Below, piece by piece: positions 60,949-64,000 of a stretch of DNA of 64,000 bases. The notes beneath the pieces are model-generated. The model searched no databases. It was not told the origin of the DNA and saw nothing but the letters and a program-made list of their open reading frames with translations. The translations under genes were made by a program, and so were the position numbers. The stretch comes from Filosporella fistucella (taxonomy: Eukaryota > Ascomycota > Leotiomycetes > Helotiales): assembly GCA_030077755.1 (NCBI GenBank), contig JAQJZZ010000005.1, forward strand, positions 1,736,001 to 1,800,000. Reading direction: 5' to 3'. How positions within the stretch are numbered: the first letter of the stretch is position 1; each line of letters opens with the position of its first letter.

Positions 60949-62468
60949 TTAGTAATAATCATGATAATCTGGGCTAGGAGGCCTTTCTCTCTGTTTCGGT
61001 CTTGCCTGCCGAGTTCCAGTTGGCTTTCTGCCCCCAGATCTCGTCGGTTTGAGTAATTGCTGACAACTCGCACAGGCTTTCATATTGCAGGCTGGACATT
61101 GCAGCAAATATCCATAACTCGTATGGCATCTCTCGCAGGCTCTATAGCCCTCAAGTTTTGGCCACCACCCGTCATGTCGGCAGGTGCCCGCTGCTGTTAA
61201 AGATGGGGATGAGGTTTTAGGCCGTGGTTTGGTGCTCGAGGTCGAGCTGATGTTATGTGTGTTTTGTCCTTTAGGAGCTTTTTGAGTTTTGTTTGCCTTC
61301 CCAGTCTGCGGGACTCTTGTTGTTGCATGTTGCGATGTATCGTGATTCGGTGTCGGGTCGCTTGAAAACATCCTTCTCCGTTCCTCATCACGCATCTTCC
61401 GGTCCCTCTCTGCGTCCTCCTCCGCTTGTCTCCTGTATTCTTGGAACAGTTTGGCCTCTGCCTCCCTCCTTGCCATCATCTCTCGCAGAGCTTCGGCTGC
61501 CTGTCTTTCTTTCTTTTCTCGTTGTTCTCTCCAGATTTTCTCTGTCTGCTCCCTCTCTGCTCTTTCTTTTGCTTCCCACTCCCTCTGCTGCTTCGCTCTT
61601 TTCTCCCTTTCTAGCTTCTCCCTGGCCTCTCTTTCTACTTGTTGCCTCATTCGTATTTTCCCCTCAAGAACGGCAATTTTCCCATCGTCACAAATTTCTG
61701 CGTTCGCTGTCTCCACTCTCGCCATCCGCATCCTTTCTTGCTCTTCTTTCAGTGCATTATACCTCGCTTGCAACCTTCTCTCCTTCAAATCTCGAGAGAT
61801 CATTCGTTCCTGCCTCTCAATATCCTTCTTTATTTTGTCGTCTTCGGTGAGTGCCGGAGTCTTGTAGATCGAACTCAAGATCCATGCAGACCAACTGTTT
61901 CTCTGTATCTCCTCTGACACAGCTTTCTTTGTCGCGGCGTCGATGTTTGTTATGTCCTGTTGGAGCACTCTGATGTCCTCTCTTATCTTGGATATTGAAT
62001 CGTCGAACGCGGTTCTCTTAAGCCACCATCTGGAAGCTCTTTCCTGTTTCGACTTCTTGAGAGCAGCTATTTGTGCGTTCTCATCAACAGACGAGGGAGG
62101 AGGTGGACCACGAGGTGATGGTCGAGGTGCACTTGCGTGCTCGTTTTTGCTCTGAGACGAAGACGCCGAACGGCGTGCTATGGAGGGATATATTATATCG
62201 TAAGATCGACGAGATGGTTCATCCTTGAGAGTCTCGTAGGCTCTTCCGAGCTGCGAAACAATATTCAGTATAGACTCAGAACATTAGACAGCGAGATTAT
62301 GATATTACAGACCAATTGAAAAGCTTCTGTGGCATCGTGTTGGGAATTGCGATCTGGATGAAGTTTAAAAGCGAGTCGTTTATAAGAGCGAACGATAACC
62401 TCAATTGGAGCAGTCTGCTCAACCTCGAGAATAAAATAAAAGTCCTCGGTAATGGGAGCGGGTGCCAT
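60949..62468 (-). CDS. J-domain (DnaJ/Hsp40-like) protein with coiled coil and C-terminal Cys-rich domain
   Basis: Co-chaperone-type protein that would stimulate an Hsp70. Exons 62468-62313 and 62250-60949 (62-nt intron, phase 0) give 485 residues. The J domain begins at once (EDFYFILEVEQTAPIEVIVR) with the HPD tripeptide in KLHPDRNSQHD, and the last helix is restored by splicing: EAFQL joins LGRAYETLKDEPSRRSYD. A long, very charged coiled coil (Glu/Arg/Lys, about residues 150-330) follows. The C-terminus has four Cys/His pairs (CRH, CERC, CPAC, CASC) consistent with a zinc-binding module. This architecture is common in filamentous ascomycetes; client unknown. Confidence 0.85.
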
Positions 62469-62948
62469 AGTTGCACAATTCTAGAGCCGAGTTGTTTCTA
62501 AGTATGATATATGGGAGATGCACAGCCTTGCTGGAGAGCCTCAACATGTGGCAGCCTGTTCGCTGGCAATGCATCATGGGACGGGTCGCACTGCATTTCT
62601 CGTGACACCGAGATCTCAACGCCTGAATGATTTGGAAACGAAATGGCGTTGAATCATTGAAGAGTATGCCTTGACTAAGCGCGCGCGAGTGAACCAGTGG
62701 TAACTATACCCTGCCATTGAAGCTGTGAACTGGTTGAGAGTTAAGGACCCGGCCTCGGCGGCCTAGGCCTTGTAGACAAAGAAAAGATGCAGAGAGCCAC
62801 TGATGAAGCATCACTACATGGAATAAATCTGCCAGGGTATAAACACTACCGCTTTGCCATCCATTCTGGGATCCTTGTCATTAACTCCGCACCTCAAATG
62901 TTTCGTCCATTATCTTCCATGAAGTCATTATCGTCGTATGTCAAACAT
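62469..62948. other. Intergenic region
   Basis: 480 bp between two minus-strand genes. Nothing recognisable; the plus-strand frame at 62787-63026 overlaps the NSE1 tail. Confidence 0.5.
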
Positions 62949-64000
62949 TTACCCTTCCTCATCGTCTTCATCCTCACTTGGATCGCGCTGGCTACGTTGG
63001 CTTTGCTGCGCAAGACTTCTCAATAAAGGTGGTGTGGCAGATTCTTCTTCCTCCCCTTCTCCACCTTCGTCTTCATCAGCTTCCTGCTCACTCGGCGTTG
63101 CCGGGGCTCGCTTTGGTCTGCCTCTGTTCCTCGGGGGAGGGGTTCCCTGCTCCTCTTCTTCATCCGCAGGTCTCGTTCGTTTAGACCTATTTCTCTTGGA
63201 ACCATTGACTGTACTTGTTTCTGCCTCGTCCTCATCAGTCTCCTGCTCAGCTTCGGCTGTCTCTTTCCTTTGGGATACGCCACTCCTCCGTTTACCCCTC
63301 AGATATTCCTCGGTGGTTGTGACTGCCTTCTGGCCCACGTAGTTCTTTCCAGTCCAAGCTGTCTCACAACCAGGACAACTCTTATCTGGCCTCGAATTCC
63401 AATATGCACTCTCACAGATATCATGAAGCCGTATATTGCATTCCAGATTCGCGCATCGTTGCCCAATCGTGATTATATCTTTACATGCAACACATGTCTT
63501 GATCCTCTGCCATTCCTCTGCATCATCATCGCTTTCGTTGTATGCATCCACCAGCCAGGTCTTCAGTTCCATTAAGGCGCGCGGTGTGAGAGTGTAAAAC
63601 CCAGCTTTGGACCGGGCAATCCATCTTTCATTGACAAGATTCCCGAGTAGCTTTTCAGTTTGCTCACTTGTGAGACCTTTGTCAACTGCTTCTTGCGTTG
63701 CATCTCCAGCACCGCTTTGTCGATTACCACTACCTTTCCGAATTTTTGTCTCGAGAGCTTGCATACTACTAATGGCCATCACCTCTCTCCTCCTCGTATT
63801 GTAGGTTTCGAACATTGCATCGAGCAATCGCTTAACATATAATATCTCCTCAGTTGTTCGTATGGTTGCCATCTGAGTGAAAGGATCTGACACACTATTG
63901 ACGAGGCAGTAGACACGTTCTTTGCTAATCTGGTCTTGTGTGCTTCGAATTTCGTAGTCAAAAGGGGAGAGCGCATCGGCTGCGGCGGCGATGAAAGAAT
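62949..64000 (-). CDS. NSE1: SMC5/6 complex subunit NSE1 (N-terminus outside window)
   Basis: RING-like subunit that with Nse3 and Nse4 forms the DNA-binding and ubiquitin-ligase part of the SMC5/6 repair complex. The frame is open to the window edge, so the first ATG lies beyond base 64000. Coding reads through the apparent start near 63893: FDYEIRSTQDQISKE, YCLVNSVSDPFTQMAT, then EEILYVKRLLDAMFE. Winged-helix segments follow (LLGNLVNERWIARSKAGFYT), then the C4HC3 RING-like motif at about 63350-63510: CVAC, CANLEC, RLHDIC, CPGC. After it comes an unusually long tail of about 130 residues, alternately basic and acidic (EDEDDEEG at the end), with an AT-hook-like RGRPKR. The core is firm; the tail is low complexity. 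Confidence 0.88.
   Translation of the reverse strand, partial: SFIAAAADALSPFDYEIRSTQDQISKERVYCLVNSVSDPFTQMATIRTTEEILYVKRLLDAMFETYNTRRREVMAISSMQALETKIRKGSGNRQSGAGDATQEAVDKGLTSEQTEKLLGNLVNERWIARSKAGFYTLTPRALMELKTWLVDAYNESDDDAEEWQRIKTCVACKDIITIGQRCANLECNIRLHDICESAYWNSRPDKSCPGCETAWTGKNYVGQKAVTTTEEYLRGKRRSGVSQRKETAEAEQETDEDEAETSTVNGSKRNRSKRTRPADEEEEQGTPPPRNRGRPKRAPATPSEQEADEDEGGEGEEEESATPPLLRSLAQQSQRSQRDPSEDEDDEEG

Overview
The window is nuclear DNA from a filamentous ascomycete (Pezizomycotina). The evidence is many short introns of about 44-60 nt with GT...CTAAT...AG signals, two HET-domain genes, a 2EXR protein, a fungal PKS-NRPS, fungal secreted enzymes, and widely spaced genes on both strands. 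A Leotiomycetes-type origin is only an impression. No bacterial-type features, CRISPR arrays or intact transposons were seen. Most genes are spliced, so exon limits below were worked out by hand from splice signals, reading phase and family conservation.

Layout. 1-6 kb: 3' part of a class II-type heme peroxidase (+) and a secreted GH92 glycosidase (-). 7.9-13 kb: a 2EXR protein (-), a small aegerolysin-like protein (+), and a ribonucleotide-reductase-inhibitor family protein (-). 14.2-15.9 kb: a divergent housekeeping pair, ribosomal protein eS27 (-, split over three exons and easily missed) and a phosducin-like CCT co-chaperone (+). 16.6-20.8 kb: a zinc alcohol dehydrogenase (-) and a leucine-rich-repeat protein (+). 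21.5-26.4 kb: a hypothetical protein (-), a HET-domain protein (+) and a four-TM membrane protein (+). 27-29.9 kb: COPI gamma subunit SEC21 (-). 31 kb: intron-containing tRNA-Glu(UUC) (-). 33.7-45.8 kb: a Yap/Pap1-type bZIP factor, a DHA1-type MFS transporter, a choline/ethanolaminephosphotransferase and a second HET protein that appears to carry an N-terminal membrane domain through splicing (all +). 47.3-59.9 kb: one intact PKS-NRPS megasynthase of about 4008 residues (KS-AT-DH-MT-KR-ACP-C-A-T-R, no ER). 60-64 kb: an AT-rich, possibly RIP-mutated relic with a polypyrimidine/polypurine inverted repeat, then a J-domain protein and the SMC5/6 subunit NSE1 (both -; NSE1 runs off the end).

How the genes relate. 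This is mostly ordinary chromosomal sequence with housekeeping genes (eS27, PLP2, SEC21, CPT1, NSE1) mixed with accessory genes (peroxidase, GH92, HET genes, PKS-NRPS). The PKS-NRPS has no recognisable enoyl reductase, P450 or regulator beside it. The nearest candidates are the MFS transporter and bZIP gene 7-13 kb upstream, separated from it by CPT1 and a HET gene. The points most worth following are the GH92 protein with Gln at the expected general-acid position, the PKS-NRPS reductase with an altered NADPH loop, and the membrane-anchored HET gene model.
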